Origin: Maniola hyperantus
Taxonomy: Eukaryota > Arthropoda > Insecta > Lepidoptera > Nymphalidae
Direction of reading: 5' to 3'
Length of the DNA: 64,000 nt
NCBI RefSeq assembly: GCF_902806685.2
Contig: NC_048556.1
Span: forward strand, 7,626,001 to 7,690,000
Part shown: piece by piece, positions 9,360 to 19,818 of the stretch
How positions within the stretch are numbered: position 1 is the first letter of the stretch
Layout of the letters: each line of letters opens with the position of its first letter
Notes under the pieces: model-generated
What the model was told of the DNA's origin: nothing
Seen by the model: the letters and a program-made list of their open reading frames with translations, nothing else
Databases searched by the model: none
Translations under genes and position numbers: made by a program

Positions 9360-9660
9360 AGTTGTGGTAGCTTAGTGGTAGCTTACGGCTTCGACCTCCT
9401 ATTTGGCAGGTCCGGGATTCAATCTCGGGCATGCACTTTTAGCATTTCGAAGTTATGTGTGTTTTAAAGTTTAAACAATTAAATGTCTCTTGCGTTGATG
9501 GTGAAATAAAATATCATGAGGAAACCGGGATGCCTGAGAGTTCTCTGTAATATTCTCAAAGATGTGTGAAGTCTGCTAAACGTATTTGGCTAAAACCATT
9601 CTCATTCTGGGAGTAGACCTGTGCTCAGTAGTCTGCGGCGGCGGCGATAGATTGAGATGA
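9360..9660 (+). mobile_element. SINE-2 copy, near full length
   Basis: tRNA-like head TAGCTTAGTGGTAGC...GGGATTCAATCTCGGGCATG, body GTGTTTTAAAGTTTAAACAA-TTAAATG, GTGAGGAAACC-type segment, TGAAGTCTGC, TCATTCTGGGAGTAGACCTG and tail GGCGATAGATTGAGATGA. Contains a (GGC)n run near 9638. Confidence 0.85.
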
Positions 9661-9747
9661 CTATTATTTTATGGTTAAAAATAAGCATTTACTTAGTTAG
9701 ACTTCTGTCTTAAATTCTCATTGGCTTAATGAAATGTATAGCCTGTT

Positions 9748-9893
9748 TGAGATGGCAATCGGGGTATGAGGCGGGGGGACGCCCTGCACAGACGCACGTC
9801 ACCTGCGTTCGGCCGCACCGGGTTAGCGCGGGGGCTGTGCGGGTGTGCGGGGTGTTCTCTCCCCGATCGTCATTCTACTTGTAGCGTACAATA
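9748..9893. mobile_element. MITE-F copy 2
   Basis: GAGATGGCAATCGGGGTATG...GGACGCCCTGCAC and GTGCGGGTGTGCGGGGTG...CCCCGATCGTCATTC. The left terminal repeat is worn (TAGCCTGTTT). Confidence 0.85.
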
Positions 9894-10235
9894 GATGCGT
9901 AATGAAATAATATAGACTCATAACTAACAATATATTATTTCTCAAATTTTCATTACCAAAGAAGGCGGAGGACGAAATGATTAATTTTAGGGATGCAGGG
10001 GCAACTAAAATGGGAATATGAGCAATTGGAAACGATAAATAAAAACCCTAAGCTTATGAAAAATGTTATTACAGAAGCCCTCGCGATTATTGTGAGTTCG
10101 TCGAATAAATATGGGGACCCTAACTGTAAACAGGGCAATAAAATAAACAGTAACAAATTCATGGGGACGCGTATATTATTTACTGAATTTTGAAAAATAT
10201 CTGCATTATTTTCAAGCACTTTTCTTCTTTATCGT
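9894..10235. other. unassigned stretch
   Basis: Opposed open frames of 88 and 66 codons overlap here. Neither resembles a known protein; composition matches the surroundings. Confidence 0.4.
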
Positions 10236-10437
10236 AGACTTCGTACGCGTGGATTTAGGTTTTTAAAAATCCCGTGGGAACTCATTGATTTCCCGGGAGA
10301 AAAAGTAGCCTATGTCACTCTCCAGGTCTTTAACTATACCCATGCAAAAAAACACGTCAATCCGTTGCACCTTTATGACGTGATTGAAGGACAAACTAAC
10401 AAACCAACAAACAAACACACTTTCGCATTTACACACA
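10236..10437 (-). mobile_element. HelA2 copy, CTAG end lost
   Basis: CTTCGTACGCGTGGATTTAGG...GGGAACTCATTGATTTCCCG...CTATACCCATGCAAAAAA...GACGTGATTGAAGGACAAAC...CACACTTTCGCATTTA. The hairpin is partial and the terminal CTAG is absent. Confidence 0.8.
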
Positions 10438-10669
10438 ATACCTAACTCTACTGGAACTCTACAGTTTTACTTACCTATTTAGGTAACTACTAGGTCTTAA
10501 AACCTAAGATTTTGCATAAAGTTCTCCGTCCTAAAGTTTGTCTGACGTTTTCTTATTACTTTTGGTAGTAAAAGAATACGCATACTGTACTCCAAAAAGT
10601 AGGAATTAATTAGCATTTTTATACTCCACGCTTTTTTAGCTAGGTAATCAGTACCCTTATAATTTCTTC

Positions 10670-10743
10670 CGGGAAATTAAAGAGTTCCCACGGGATTTTT
10701 AAATATCTAATTCCACGCGGACGAAGCCGCGGACATCAGCTAG
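10670..10743 (+). mobile_element. HelA 3' end fragment
   Basis: GGGAAATTAAAGAGTTCCCACGGG...CCACGCGGACGAAGCCGCGGACATCAGCTAG|T. Only the last 75 bases remain. Confidence 0.8.
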
Positions 10744-11058
10744 TTTTTTAATAAATATAATAATTTTAGTTAAAGTGAAAATATATTTCTCCTAAGTTTT
10801 ATTTCCTATGGAAGGACAAATATTTCGTAAAAAGATAGGTTTCAGTTCGTAGGAGGTCTCTAGAGAGCGAGTCCAGACGTAGTGTAAGATAAAGCACATA
10901 AAATAGATTGTCCCGGGCAGGTACAGACTCTTTGTGGATTTATTACCTTTTCCTTACATCGAAATGGTATTAATCTGATTAATACTTAGATAAATTCTAT
11001 TTATACAATATATCGCAACCATTATCTTAATTCTTAGTTTCATTACCTATATTATTTA
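10744..11058. other. unassigned stretch
   Basis: AT-rich, nothing recognised. Confidence 0.4.
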
Positions 11059-11263
11059 CTAGACTTCGTCCGCGTGAACTTTGTTAAAATACCGTGAGAA
11101 ATCTTTAATATTCCGGGATTAAAGGTAACCTATGTCCGTCCCCGGGGATGTAAGCTAACTCTGTACCAAATTTCATCAAAATCGGTTGGACTGTTAGGCC
11201 GTGAAAAGCTAGCAGACAGGCAGACAGACAGACACACTTTCGCATTTATAATATTAGTATGGA
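11059..11263 (-). mobile_element. HelA copy
   Basis: A|CTAGACTTCGTCCGCG (the GCTGATGCCCGCG segment next to CTAG is deleted) through ATTTCATCAAAATCGGTTGG, (CAGA)n and CACACTTTCGCATTTATAAT to TTAGTATGGA|T. Confidence 0.9.
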
Positions 11264-11671
11264 TTTCTACGATATAAAATAGTAAAGTGATTATTCCCTT
11301 ATCAGAGATCTAGAATTCCGTTTCACATTCCGTTGTCAAATGTTGCTGATTTTACCGATGATAATTTTTTTCTTGTGGAAAGATCTAAATTTTGCAGTAG
11401 GTCTTCGTTCATCATCATCATGATTATCATCGCTGGCCCTTGTCTCGTTGGTGAAACTGTAGAAAACGTTATTATAATACCTATTTGTTTTTTAATTTTG
11501 TATCAAAATCTAATATTATGTGCGTTTAAGCTGTTGGTGTGTATACCTACGCTTTGGCCTCTCATAAAAATATACTTCTGAACTTTATCGCTGCTATAGT
11601 TATTTTTATAGTTATATTCAGATTTACACAGTAAAAAGAGTCTGAACTACGTACTATAATCCAATCCAATC
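11264..11671. other. unassigned stretch
   Basis: An 82-codon frame at 11333-11581 is very hydrophobic but has no recognisable similarity or gene structure. Not called. Confidence 0.4.
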
Positions 11672-11770
11672 CAATACATCAGCCTGTTTGCATCCACTGC
11701 TGGACATAGGCCTTTCCAAGAGCGCGCCACCAAACACGCTCCTCCGCCTTCCTCATCCATCCGCTCCCCA
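11672..11770 (-). pseudogene. RTE-type LINE 3' end fragment
   Basis: CATCAGCCTGTTTGCATCCACTGCTGGACATAGGCC...GCCACCAAACACGCTCCTC is the minus-strand 3' coding end of an RTE, closely similar to 14881-14945. Confidence 0.7.
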
Positions 11771-12457
11771 CGTACTATAAATCCACGAGAAAATAATTTG
11801 TATAATGATTTTTTACTCTGTCATTTACAATTAAGCTATCGAGGTTTAATTTAACTAACTAGTCGCCTTTGATAAAAAATGATTTCGATTTACGAACATG
11901 CAGCAATTTGTTGTACAACCGATACCCAAAACACCTTTTTTTTAGATAAAATAATTTCATGAAAGATGGATGAACGCACCAAAAAACCGCGCAAACAATT
12001 TAGGAATATAAATTTTAACATGGCCAATAGAGCGAAACAACGGCACAAATCGGGCAATATATTAAACGTATGTACCAGGAAAGCATAAAATGTGACGTAT
12101 GATATTGATAGTAATTGGATTCGAGCGTGATATGTGCAGAGCTTATCTGCGTCGAAGTTGGTTCTTCATAATGTGGGCCTTCTTTTGTTAACGTAGGTAA
12201 AATATTCTTATTCTCCCACGTTGGGAGATATCGAGTTATGTTGGATTTTTACTTACTAAATCCCCTCGGGACATTCAGCGCATATTGAAAGGCTCCGAAA
12301 TCTCGCGTTTTCCTTGCGTGACGTCCATTGTTCTTTCGCTCCTATCCCGAAGGAAATAGGCACCTGACTGTAAGCACCTATGGCTGCTTGTGGCATACCA
12401 AGCTGTTATTTTCCCAAGGTCTTATACGAGATGGTAAAGTGACGACGAATTTGACGA
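11771..12457. other. unassigned stretch
   Basis: About 690 bases with no repeat or coding frame recognised. Confidence 0.5.
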
Positions 12458-12842
12458 CCTCCCTGGAGCAGTGGTGAGCGCTGTGGTCTTATAAGCGGGA
12501 GGTCCCGGTTTCTAATCCCGGCTAGAGAAATTTGTAATATTAGAATTTCTAACTTTTTTCTGGTCTGGTCTGGTGGGAGGCTTTGGCCGTGGTAGGGTGG
12601 TCATCATCAATCATGCTAACTAACATGATTGATGATGACCACCCTACCGGCAAAAGACGTGCCGCCCAGCGATCTAGCGTTCCGGTACGATGCCGTGTAC
12701 AAATCAACGGGTTTAATAAAAGCTGCCATATACTTCCAGGTTAGCCTGCTTCAATGTTAGAGTGCATCATTGCATTTTACCTCCAGGTGAGATTGTAGTC
12801 AAGGACTAAGTTGTACATACCTATATGAATAATAATAAAAAG
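12458..12842 (+). mobile_element. SINE-1, full length with fold-back
   Basis: tRNA-like head GGAGCAGTGGTGAGCGCTG...CCCGGTTTCTAATCC, then TCTGGTCTGGTCTGGTGGG, CCGGCAAAAGACGTGCCGCC, ACGATGCCGTGTAC, AAAGCTGCCATA, CCAGGTGAGATTGTAGTCAA and tail GAATAATAATAAAA. A perfect inverted repeat has been created inside it at 12591-12648. Confidence 0.9.
12591..12648. repeat. 25-bp perfect fold-back inside SINE-1
   Basis: GGTAGGGTGGTCATCATCAA... (12591-12615) is the exact reverse complement of 12624-12648, with loop CTAACTAA. Other SINE-1 copies have only one arm, so the second was added in this copy. Confidence 0.95.
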
Positions 12843-12895
12843 AACCGCTGGAGCCCGCACTCCCGCCTAGCACAGTCAATGATTTTAACATAACA

Positions 12896-13092
12896 CTAGC
12901 TTATGCTCACGACTTCATCCGCGTGGACTACACAAATTTCAAACCCCTATTTCATCTCCATAGGGATTGATTTTCAAAAATCCTTTCTTAGATAAAAGCT
13001 ATCTGTATGCTAAATTTTAGCCCGATCCGTCCCGTAGCTGTGCGTTGATAGATCAGTCAGTCAGTCACCTGTTCCTTTTATATATATTTAAA
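12896..13092 (-). mobile_element. HelB copy
   Basis: A|CTAGCTTATGCTCACGACTTCATCCGCG through TCAGTCAGTCAGTCACC to CCTTTTATATATATTTAAA. The middle (GCGGATGCCTACGTCAT) is deleted. Confidence 0.88.
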
Positions 13093-13481
13093 TTGTGATC
13101 ACTTATGGTATTTCACGCACAAGTTTGAACGTAATTCTTTTCGTCAAAGTGCTCAGGGATACGTATGAGGTAGGTAGTTTACGTTCGGAAAAACTGTAAG
13201 TGAGACTAATTGATTGGTTCCCGTCATTTTCACACACGAAAACCTATATGAGTATAGGAAAGTTGTAGAAGAAAAGTTCCCATACTACATACATAGCTAG
13301 CAAAGCTATACTGATCATACTTGCTTACCTAGCAACTTCAAATATGCATGATATGCATCATACTTAATTATCGTAGATTTATTGTATATAACTCTTTATT
13401 TTTTGTGTACGAAAATAAACAGTTTTAAAAAGCTACCTTTATTTTAATTCGTTTGCTAATTTTAACAGAAATTAAGGTACA

Positions 13482-13557
13482 GTCAGCAACAAGGCTAGGT
13501 ATGCACCTGTCCATACTCGCTCGTAATGGCGGGTGCAAACCTTGCGTTGTTGCTGAC
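13482..13557. mobile_element. short palindromic MITE
   Basis: GTCAGCAACAAGGCTAGGTATGCACC at the left returns inverted as GGGTGCAAACCTTGCGTTGTTGCTGAC at the right. 76 bp in all. Confidence 0.75.
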
Positions 13558-13691
13558 GCTACAATTCCTTATCTATAATTCCGGGCAATTCGTTCGATTT
13601 CTGAATTCTAAAAACTAATCGAATACCTACTAATTACTGAAGATGAACTAAAACGATAGTATCAGGTTTGAGCATTAACTAATTTGAAACT

Positions 13692-13835
13692 ACGGATCGA
13701 CGTGATTTTTTGCATGGGTTTTGTTCAAGACCTGGAGAGTGACATAGGCCACTTTTTATCCCGGAAAATCAAAGAGTTTCCACGGGATTTTTAAAAACCT
13801 AAATCCACGCGTACGAAGTCGCGGGCATCAGCTAG
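13692..13835 (+). mobile_element. HelA2, 5'-truncated
   Basis: GGATCGACGTGATTTTTTGCATGGG...GGAGAGTGACATAGG...ATCCACGCGTACGAAGTCGCGGGCATCAGCTAG|T. Lacks the TC end and the GTTTGTTGG block. Confidence 0.85.
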
Positions 13836-14369
13836 TAAACCCATAAATCATAAAACTAAATAAAACTTCATCGAACGTTATATTTAATACTCATAGTTAT
13901 TAGTTACCTAAGGTTCTAATAATATATTTTTTCTATTTACTACGTAACCTTATACCTATGAGATATAACTAGGCCTAATGATAAAAATTTTAAAACAATA
14001 AAACATACAGAAAAACTTATCACTAAAGAATTGAAAAGGTTCTAATTAAAAACTTTATTTGTTTTAAGTTCGTTGAAAAGCCAGTTAGTGAGAAAATAAC
14101 GAACATTTTAATCTATGTTAATTAAGTCGTAGGGATGCGTAGAGGGACTATAGGGACTATCGCAAAAAGAGCAATCCCGCACTTATATTAATGAGGATCA
14201 CAGGGGCTGTCTAACAGATTAAAGATTTCCGAGCCCATAACAGATCGTTTTAGTGAAATTGGCACGAACTACCTACACCTCTTTTAAGTAGAGTCGGACC
14301 GTTTTACAGTTAGTATGACATGAAGAATCACATGAAAGGCCTTTCATGAAACGGCTCATATAGCCTTTA
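13836..14369. other. unassigned AT-rich stretch
   Basis: No feature recognised. Confidence 0.4.
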
Positions 14370-14510
14370 TAGCGATCACGCACTCATCTGATCCGAATCC
14401 GTGAAAAAACGGATATAAAAAATATCTACGACATATGTCATAAGCTACCATACAAAACAAAAAGGAACGTATTTTCACGGACTCGGATCGGATGAGTGCG
14501 TAACCGCCGT
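14370..14510. mobile_element. MITE with long inverted termini
   Basis: CGATCACGCACTCATCTGATCCGAATCCGTGAAAA on the left matches TTTTCACGGACTCGGATCGG-ATGAGTGCG inverted on the right, around an AT-rich interior. Confidence 0.75.
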
Positions 14511-14532
14511 CAATACCGCTTTTTTCACACAT

Positions 14533-14838
14533 GGTCATAATCATCATGATCTACCCATAGCCGGCTCACTACAGAGCACGGGTTTCCTCTCAGTATGAGA
14601 AGGATTTGGCCATAGTCCACCACGCTGGCCAAGTGCGGATTGGCAGACTTCACACACCCTAGAGAACATTATTATAACTCTCAGGTATGCAGGTTTCCTC
14701 CCGATGTTTTCGTTCACCGTTAAAGCGAGTGATATTTAATTTCTTAAAACGTACATAATTACGAGAAGTTACAGGTGCGTGCCTGGCATTAAACCCGCGA
14801 CCTCCCGAATAGAGGAAGCAGGCGTCGTAACGTCGTAC
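14533..14838 (-). mobile_element. SINE-2 copy, near full length
   Basis: Minus strand: head remnant with GGTCGCGGGTTTAATGCC, CAGGCACGCACCTGTAAC, TTAAATATCACTCGC, TGCATACCTGAGAGTTATAA, GCCAATCCGCACTTGGCCAG, CGGGCTCTGTAGTGAGCC-type block, GATCATGATGATTATGA tail. An RTE insertion follows 12 bases beyond its head. Confidence 0.85.
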
Positions 14839-14849
14839 AATAAAAGATC

Positions 14850-14863
14850 ATTCTTTCTCTTAT
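14850..14863 (+). repeat. target-site duplication (left) of the RTE
   Basis: ATTCTTTCTCTTAT, identical to 15397-15410. Confidence 0.93.
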
Positions 14864-15396
14864 CATCATCATCATCATCATCATCAGCCTGTGGACATCC
14901 ACTGTTGGACATAGGCCTTCCCCAAAGAGCGCCACCACACCCGGTCCTCAGTCTTCCTCATCCAGCCACTTCCCGCCAGCCTCTTTATATCGTCGGTCCA
15001 TCGTGCTGGAGGGCGTCCCACATTACGCTTGCTTAAACGCGGTCTCCACTCAAGGACTTTCTGGCTCCAACGGCCATCGCCTCTACGACAGGCATGACCT
15101 GCCCACTGCCACTTCAGCTTGCTAATAGTTTGGGCTATGCCAGTGACCTTGGTTCTCCTGCGGATCTTCTCATTTCGGATCTTATACCTCAGGGAAACTC
15201 CTAACATAGCCCTCTCCATAGCTCGCTGAGCGACTTTGAATTTTTGAACAAGGCCGTTTATCAATGTCCACGTTTCAGCACCATAGGTGAGGACGGGAAG
15301 AACACACTGGTTAAAGACTTTCGTCTTCAGGCACTGAGGAATTGACGATGAGAAGACTTGACTCAATTTCCCAAAAGCTGCCCAACCTATAGCCGA
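14864..15396 (-). mobile_element. 5'-truncated RTE-clade LINE insertion
   Basis: A 533-bp minus-strand retrotransposon tail: open frame to the 5' break, stop codon, then an (ATG)n tail (14864-14887). Perfect 14-bp duplications flank it. 5' truncation, simple-sequence tail and target-site duplication are the marks of target-primed reverse transcription, and the perfect duplication suggests a recent event. Confidence 0.93.
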
Positions 15397-15401
15397 ATTC
15401 T
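14884..15401 (-). pseudogene. RTE reverse transcriptase, C-terminal fragment
   Basis: Open on the minus strand from the truncation point (reading NSAIGWAAFGKLSQVFSSS) to a stop at 14884-14886. Internal landmarks in order: VFNQCVLPVLTYGAETWTL, then QRAMERAMLGVSLR, RRRTKVTGIAQTISKLKWQW, AGHACRRGDGRW, KVLEWRPR, GRPPARWTDDI, WMRKTEDRVWWRSLGKAYVQ. These are the post-polymerase C-terminal motifs of RTE-clade non-LTR elements as I know them. The endonuclease and polymerase motifs (FADD) are absent because the element is 5'-truncated, so it cannot move by itself. It is intact where present, with no stops or frameshifts. A methionine occurs at 15366, but the frame clearly continues upstream, so that is not a real start. 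Confidence 0.92.
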
Positions 15402-15410
15402 TTCTCTTAT
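15397..15410 (+). repeat. target-site duplication (right) of the RTE
   Basis: ATTCTTTCTCTTAT, identical to 14850-14863. Confidence 0.93.
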
Positions 15411-15649
15411 ATTATGTATAATTTTATATTATAATAATGTAATGTATTAAGTCGAGTTAGATTTACCCCGATATACACGGAAGTGTTACCCCGTAGGGAA
15501 AATAATAATAATGGGGTAATCATTATTTTCTGATACGGTAATAGATAATCGTTTATTTTACCATTATGTAAACTATGTCAATAGCTAATCGAAGCAACGA
15601 GGAAAGAGAACAAAATTATAGTCATTAATTTTGATATTATTAGCGTCAC

Positions 15650-15774
15650 GACACGCGACAGGTTGAGACAGCAATCGGGGTATGAGGCGAGGAGACGCCC
15701 CGCAAACCGCGCGCGTGTTGTGCGTGTGTGCTTGGCGTTCCCTCCTCGAATGCCATCATACTATAGTGTACTAT
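15650..15774. mobile_element. MITE-F copy 3, shortened
   Basis: ACACGCGACAGGTTGAGACAGCAATCGGGG...GACGCCCCGC and GCGTTCCCTCCTCGAATGCCATCATACTATAGT. The internal inverted repeat is partly deleted. Confidence 0.85.
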
Positions 15775-15855
15775 TTTATCACAGAAAATTAAAAAGTTCC
15801 CACGGGATTATTAAAAAACCAAGATTTTACGCGGACGACGTCGTAGGCATAATTT
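15775..15855 (+). mobile_element. HelA 3' fragment
   Basis: TTATCACAGAAAATTAAAAAGTTCCCACGGG...ACGCGGACGACGTCGTAGGCAT. Degraded and without CTAG; directly abuts MITE-F. Confidence 0.65.
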
Positions 15856-17049
15856 CGTATTAAAGCATTACGTTTAAAATGATTTAAATGGAAGGTATCA
15901 AGTGAGGTTAAACCCTAATGCTATGAATGATGACGCACTTGTCCCTTTGGAGCCAGACTCTCACTAATTCGGGTAGCCAAATTCATTTTACGTGAACTGT
16001 TTTTCTAGATTCCAAATTAAACCTGTAATAACTATCAAACCTTTTAAAGCTTTTAGGTAATGAATGCTAGGCTCAAAACATTATTTATTCAAGAACCTAT
16101 TTAGTTTAAGGGTACTTACCTGTGTGGATTTAGATAGAAATGTATTCCAAGGGCCGGGGTAATTGCGCGTTCTGAAGTGGGATTCACAATTTTAAACTGA
16201 AATTATTTGATATTTTTTTTATCTGTTACGAGTTGAGCTTAAGTATGTACATATGAACGATGGTGGCTGAATTAGTACTCGTATCTACTTAGTATCTTTG
16301 CTTACGATAGTGTTTATTAAACGTTCGTTTAGCGTCACACGCGACATTTTTGTATCCAAAAAAATCCCAAATTATTCAAGTTTTAGATAAAAATATGACT
16401 GGGCAAAGTGGACAGAAAGAGATCTCAGGGAAGTAGCATGATGCGTTTTGCTTTGCTCGGATCCAATCTGCACCGCTCTCGATAGCAAGAATGATTTTTA
16501 ATTTATAGTTTCTTTGTGTTTCCTTCTTGTTTTGTGTGCAAAGTTTTCTATCTATTATTATATCAAAGTCTACGAGTCCACGAAGCCCTGTACGAGTATG
16601 TCTCAGAAAACTGAGCATACCGCTACATCATCCACAAAAGGATTCTTGGTGGAAAGGTTTACAACCCTCAGTAATGGAGAGATTCAAGTTTTATCATAAG
16701 TTTTTCTTCACTTGTGATTTACGAAAAATAAAATATCGTTTTTTTTGTTAATTTTTTACTCAAAATCCTTACTTCAATTCCAATTTTCATATCGCTGTTA
16801 TATGCAGTTGTACCATAGAGTAATAGTATGTAACATACATCAAAAAAATTGATGAAAACATGCTCAGTCTATGCATTCGCTGTTCTTTTAAATATTCATA
16901 CCAAACATCCGCACACCATGTCGCATTTAGATGAACCTATCGGATATTTGATGTATACGTGTCCAAATTTCAACACGATATTGCTTTCCCACCACAACAT
17001 ATTGGGTGTGTAAATGAAAGAAACTCGCGTGCCCTTATCATTTCAAAAT
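15856..17049. other. unassigned stretch
   Basis: About 1.2 kb. Overlapping 60-80 codon frames at 16376-16751 run in three registers and have no recognisable similarity. No repeat family was identified. Confidence 0.5.
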
Positions 17050-17236
17050 GAAGGGACCCTCCCTTCGGCGGTGTTCCCATTAGATTACAACATGGGGTTA
17101 TTCAAGGAGTGGACCAACAAATTACTGAAAGGCCGGCAATGCATTGGTGGTTCCTCTGGTACTGCAAATGTTCATGGGCGGCGGTAATCGCTTAACATCA
17201 GGTGACCCGCCTGCTCTTTTGCTCGCCTTTTTTTTT
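17050..17236 (+). pseudogene. LINE C-terminal fragment (type 2)
   Basis: CTCCCTTCGGCGGTGTTCCC...TACAACATGGGGTTATTC...CTGAAAGGCCGGCAATGCATTGG...CACTTAACATCAGG-like end, then a T-run. In frame it reads LPSAVFPLDYNMGLFKEW-TNKLLKGRQCIGG. The LPS-VFP...FK...FLKGRQ pattern is a LINE ORF2 C-terminus; the clade is not resolved (Jockey or CR1-like). Confidence 0.7.
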
Positions 17237-17464
17237 TGAAAAGGGATGTCTGTCTGGGAAGTCTAAAATGGTTCATTTTTCAGATACCCAAATGTCATCA
17301 TATTTTGTCATCCATAGGTGCCCATAGTATTATGATTTATGAAACTAGTTACCGAAATACAGTTCGTATGGAAACCTTTGAGCTTTTCATAAAAGATTAT
17401 TTTTGAAGTCAAAACTTTTATAGGAGCGATGGTTTAAGATGGGTAAACTCTTCAAGGTTGTGTC

Positions 17465-17480
17465 ACATATATATATATAT
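17465..17480 (+). repeat. (TA)n microsatellite
   Basis: ATATATATATATATAT in otherwise unassigned sequence. Confidence 0.9.
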
Positions 17481-17585
17481 TGGAATGCCGATAGATGTTA
17501 AAACTAAACTAAAACTAATGGTTTTAATTTACGAATTATCATTAAATTTTGACCAGCAGATTACACTAGAGACAATTTAGAAATA

Positions 17586-17673
17586 ATAAATTCCCAAATT
17601 GACCCTGTTAGGAATCAAACTAAAGACTTCCCGGTAAAAGACCACATCCCTCACCATTGCGCAGGGAGGTTTT
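17586..17673 (-). mobile_element. SINE-1 tRNA-like head only
   Basis: Minus strand: CCTGCGCAATGGTGAGGG, TGTGGTCTTTTACCGGGAAG, AGTTTGATTCCTAACAGGG, CAATTTGGGAATTT. The rest of the element is missing. Confidence 0.7.
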
Positions 17674-18686
17674 TAAAAATAAATACACCTATAGTAGTCA
17701 TTATTAGCTCCACAATTTATCATTTACAGCCGCCATTACACAGCGTCAAATGGAGCGTTGCGTTGGAAGGCTAATAACACAAAGCACATTTAGAGCACTT
17801 AGCGAGAAGCGCTCCCTTCCGATTGATTGCTCGACTGACAGATGGTCACTTAGACCCCAACACAAATAGACACGAGCACTACTCTGAAATATCATGTTAT
17901 TGTACGAAATTAGCTTCTTGTTTAGTTGAAGTACTAGCCCAAGGGATTTTTCATAATAAGCGTCCAGGCCGCCGCGTTTTGCACGCGTGAACTTACTCAT
18001 GACAGTTTGAATTTCAAGCAGAACTTGTAATCAATAACAGCTTGCTCAAACTATCTTTAAAAGTGATTCGATTTAAAAAAAAAGGATTAAAAACATTTAT
18101 CCTCTTATTTGATAGGTAACTTAACTTAACCAGTAAAAATTTGAGAAATAACGTTACTTTTTATGTCAAGTCTTACTCCGTGATTTAAGAATCAGGCAGC
18201 TACGAGTATTTTCGATGTTTCTTTAAACGAATGAAGCAGCAGAAATGAAATAATATTTTATTTGCTTTTAAAGACGCTGGACACAAGTGACAGAAGGACG
18301 TGGAGTGTGGAAATCCGTACAATCAAATATTTTATCATAATTATAATATGCAGATCGTTTTTTTAATATTTAAAATCCCGAATATTGAACTAAGAACTGA
18401 TAGCGTTTGAGTAATAACACCGGTAGGCATAGAAATATCATGGAATCGACATGACAGTTAATCCCATCTAAAAGCGTCCGATAACTCCACACTAAAGTAA
18501 CTATATTCAGAGCTACGTATATAGTGTGTGTTATGGCGATACCGACCTCACATCCCGAGCATTACCGAAACCGTTATGTAGATTAAGTGCTCAAACGACA
18601 TCCGTATAAAACCTCCGGGTGACTGTTATTAATGCTTGGGCTCCTTGCAAAAACAATGTAAAAGAAAGTTTCCAATGTTTACCTTA
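17674..18686. other. unassigned, candidate single-copy sequence
   Basis: About 1 kb without repeats. An 84-codon minus frame (17746-18000) lies in a slightly GC-richer patch but shows no motif I recognise. Confidence 0.5.
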
Positions 18687-18880
18687 AAGATCGTGTAGGT
18701 GATAGCCTAGTGGTTAAGACGTCGGCCTCCTATTCGAGAAGTCGAAGTTCAATCCCGGGCACGTTTTAAGCAATTAAATATCACTTGCTTTATCTGTGAA
18801 GGAGTAGGTCCATCGTGAGGAAGCCTGAGAGGAGACCCGTGCTCTGTAGTGAGCCGGCGATGGGTTGATCATGATGTGGA
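18687..18880 (+). mobile_element. SINE-2 with internal deletion
   Basis: Clear tRNA-like head GATAGCCTAGTGGTTAAGAC...AGTTCAATCCCGGGCACG, body to CATCGTGAGGAAGCC, then a jump to GAGAGGAGACCCGTGCTCTG and tail GATGGGTTGATCATGATG. Confidence 0.9.
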
Positions 18881-19054
18881 TGAGGAAACCTGCATGCCTG
18901 ACAGTTCTCAATAATGTTCTCAAAGGTGCATGAAGTCTACCGATTTTCTTGGTCAGCTTGGTAGGCTTCCTTTCTGGTACTCCTTCTCATTTTTAGAGCA
19001 AAGCCGTTCTCAGTATTGATCAGGCGATGGGTTGATTATGATGATGATGATGAA
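18881..19054 (+). mobile_element. SINE-2 3' half in tandem
   Basis: Restarts at GAGGAAACCTGCATGCCTGA and runs to CAGGCGATGGGTTGATTATG(ATG)n. Directly joined to the preceding SINE-2 in the same orientation. Confidence 0.85.
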
Positions 19055-19200
19055 AGAGCCAAGAACACATTGGTCTAATGCACTCGGTCAATGTAATCGG
19101 CGAATGTGTTCAAAGTCACTTGGCGTATATTTGCCGCGCATGAACAATGCGGTCACCCATTCAGCTACCGATGTGGGTCAACGTTGCTTAACGATTGCAA

Positions 19201-19428
19201 TCTAAATATATAAAAGGAAAAGCTGACTGACTGACTGACTGACTGATCTATCAAGTGATCAACGCACAGCTCAAACTACTGTACGGATTGGGCTGAAATT
19301 TGGCATGCAGCTATTATGACGTAGACATCCGCTAAAAAAGGAGTTTTGAAAATTCAATTCCTAAAGGGGTAAAACAGGGGTTTAAACTTTGTGTAGTCCA
19401 CGCGGAACAGGTCGCGGGCTAAAGCTAA
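19201..19428 (+). mobile_element. HelB copy, complete
   Basis: A|TCTAAATATATAAAAGGAAAAG, (GACT)n, GGGCTGAAATTTGGCATGC, hairpin region CCACGCGGAACAGGTCGCGGG and end GCTAA|T. CTAA fits the Helitron CTRR rule. One of only three plus-oriented HelB pieces here. Confidence 0.92.
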
Positions 19429-19652
19429 TCATTTATATGCGCAGTTCACAACTAGGCCACATGTCCCTCTTTTTTTAAATATATTAAATCGAAAAGTTAC
19501 GTACTCGTATACCAAAAAGAATTAAACGGCTCAATTCAGTTTTATGTTCTGCACATTCCTAAATAGCAAATTGCCGGGCTATTTATGTGTTCGCGTATAA
19601 ATAAAATCGTTTTAGCCAACATTAGTTGGGCTGGGGCGGTAAAGCAGCCGGT

Positions 19653-19770
19653 TTATCTCAACTATCTCGGTGTATCGGGTTTGGGATAGCGGAGAGTAGA
19701 AAGAGGATTTTGGTAACGACCTCGAGTAAAGACTAAGGCTTGGGCTACATTAGGTAAGCGGCTAACAACG
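19653..19770. repeat. local duplication, copy 1
   Basis: TCAACTATCTCGG...GGGTTTGGGATAGC...GAGTAGAAAGAGGATTTTGG-TAACGACC...GTAAGCGGCTAAC recurs at 20285-20406 with scattered substitutions. Confidence 0.85.
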
Positions 19771-19818
19771 CCTATGTCCGGTTCCTATATTCAATCTATC
19801 TGTGACCTGTCGATAAGT

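Noticed and set aside
14779..15036. 85-codon plus frame with a serine run
   Set aside because: It crosses SINE-2, the (ATC)n tail and the antisense of the RTE frame; the serine run is the trinucleotide repeat.
17746..18000. 84-codon minus frame as a gene
   Set aside because: No motif, no splice or promoter context, and length is within chance expectation for 64 kb.
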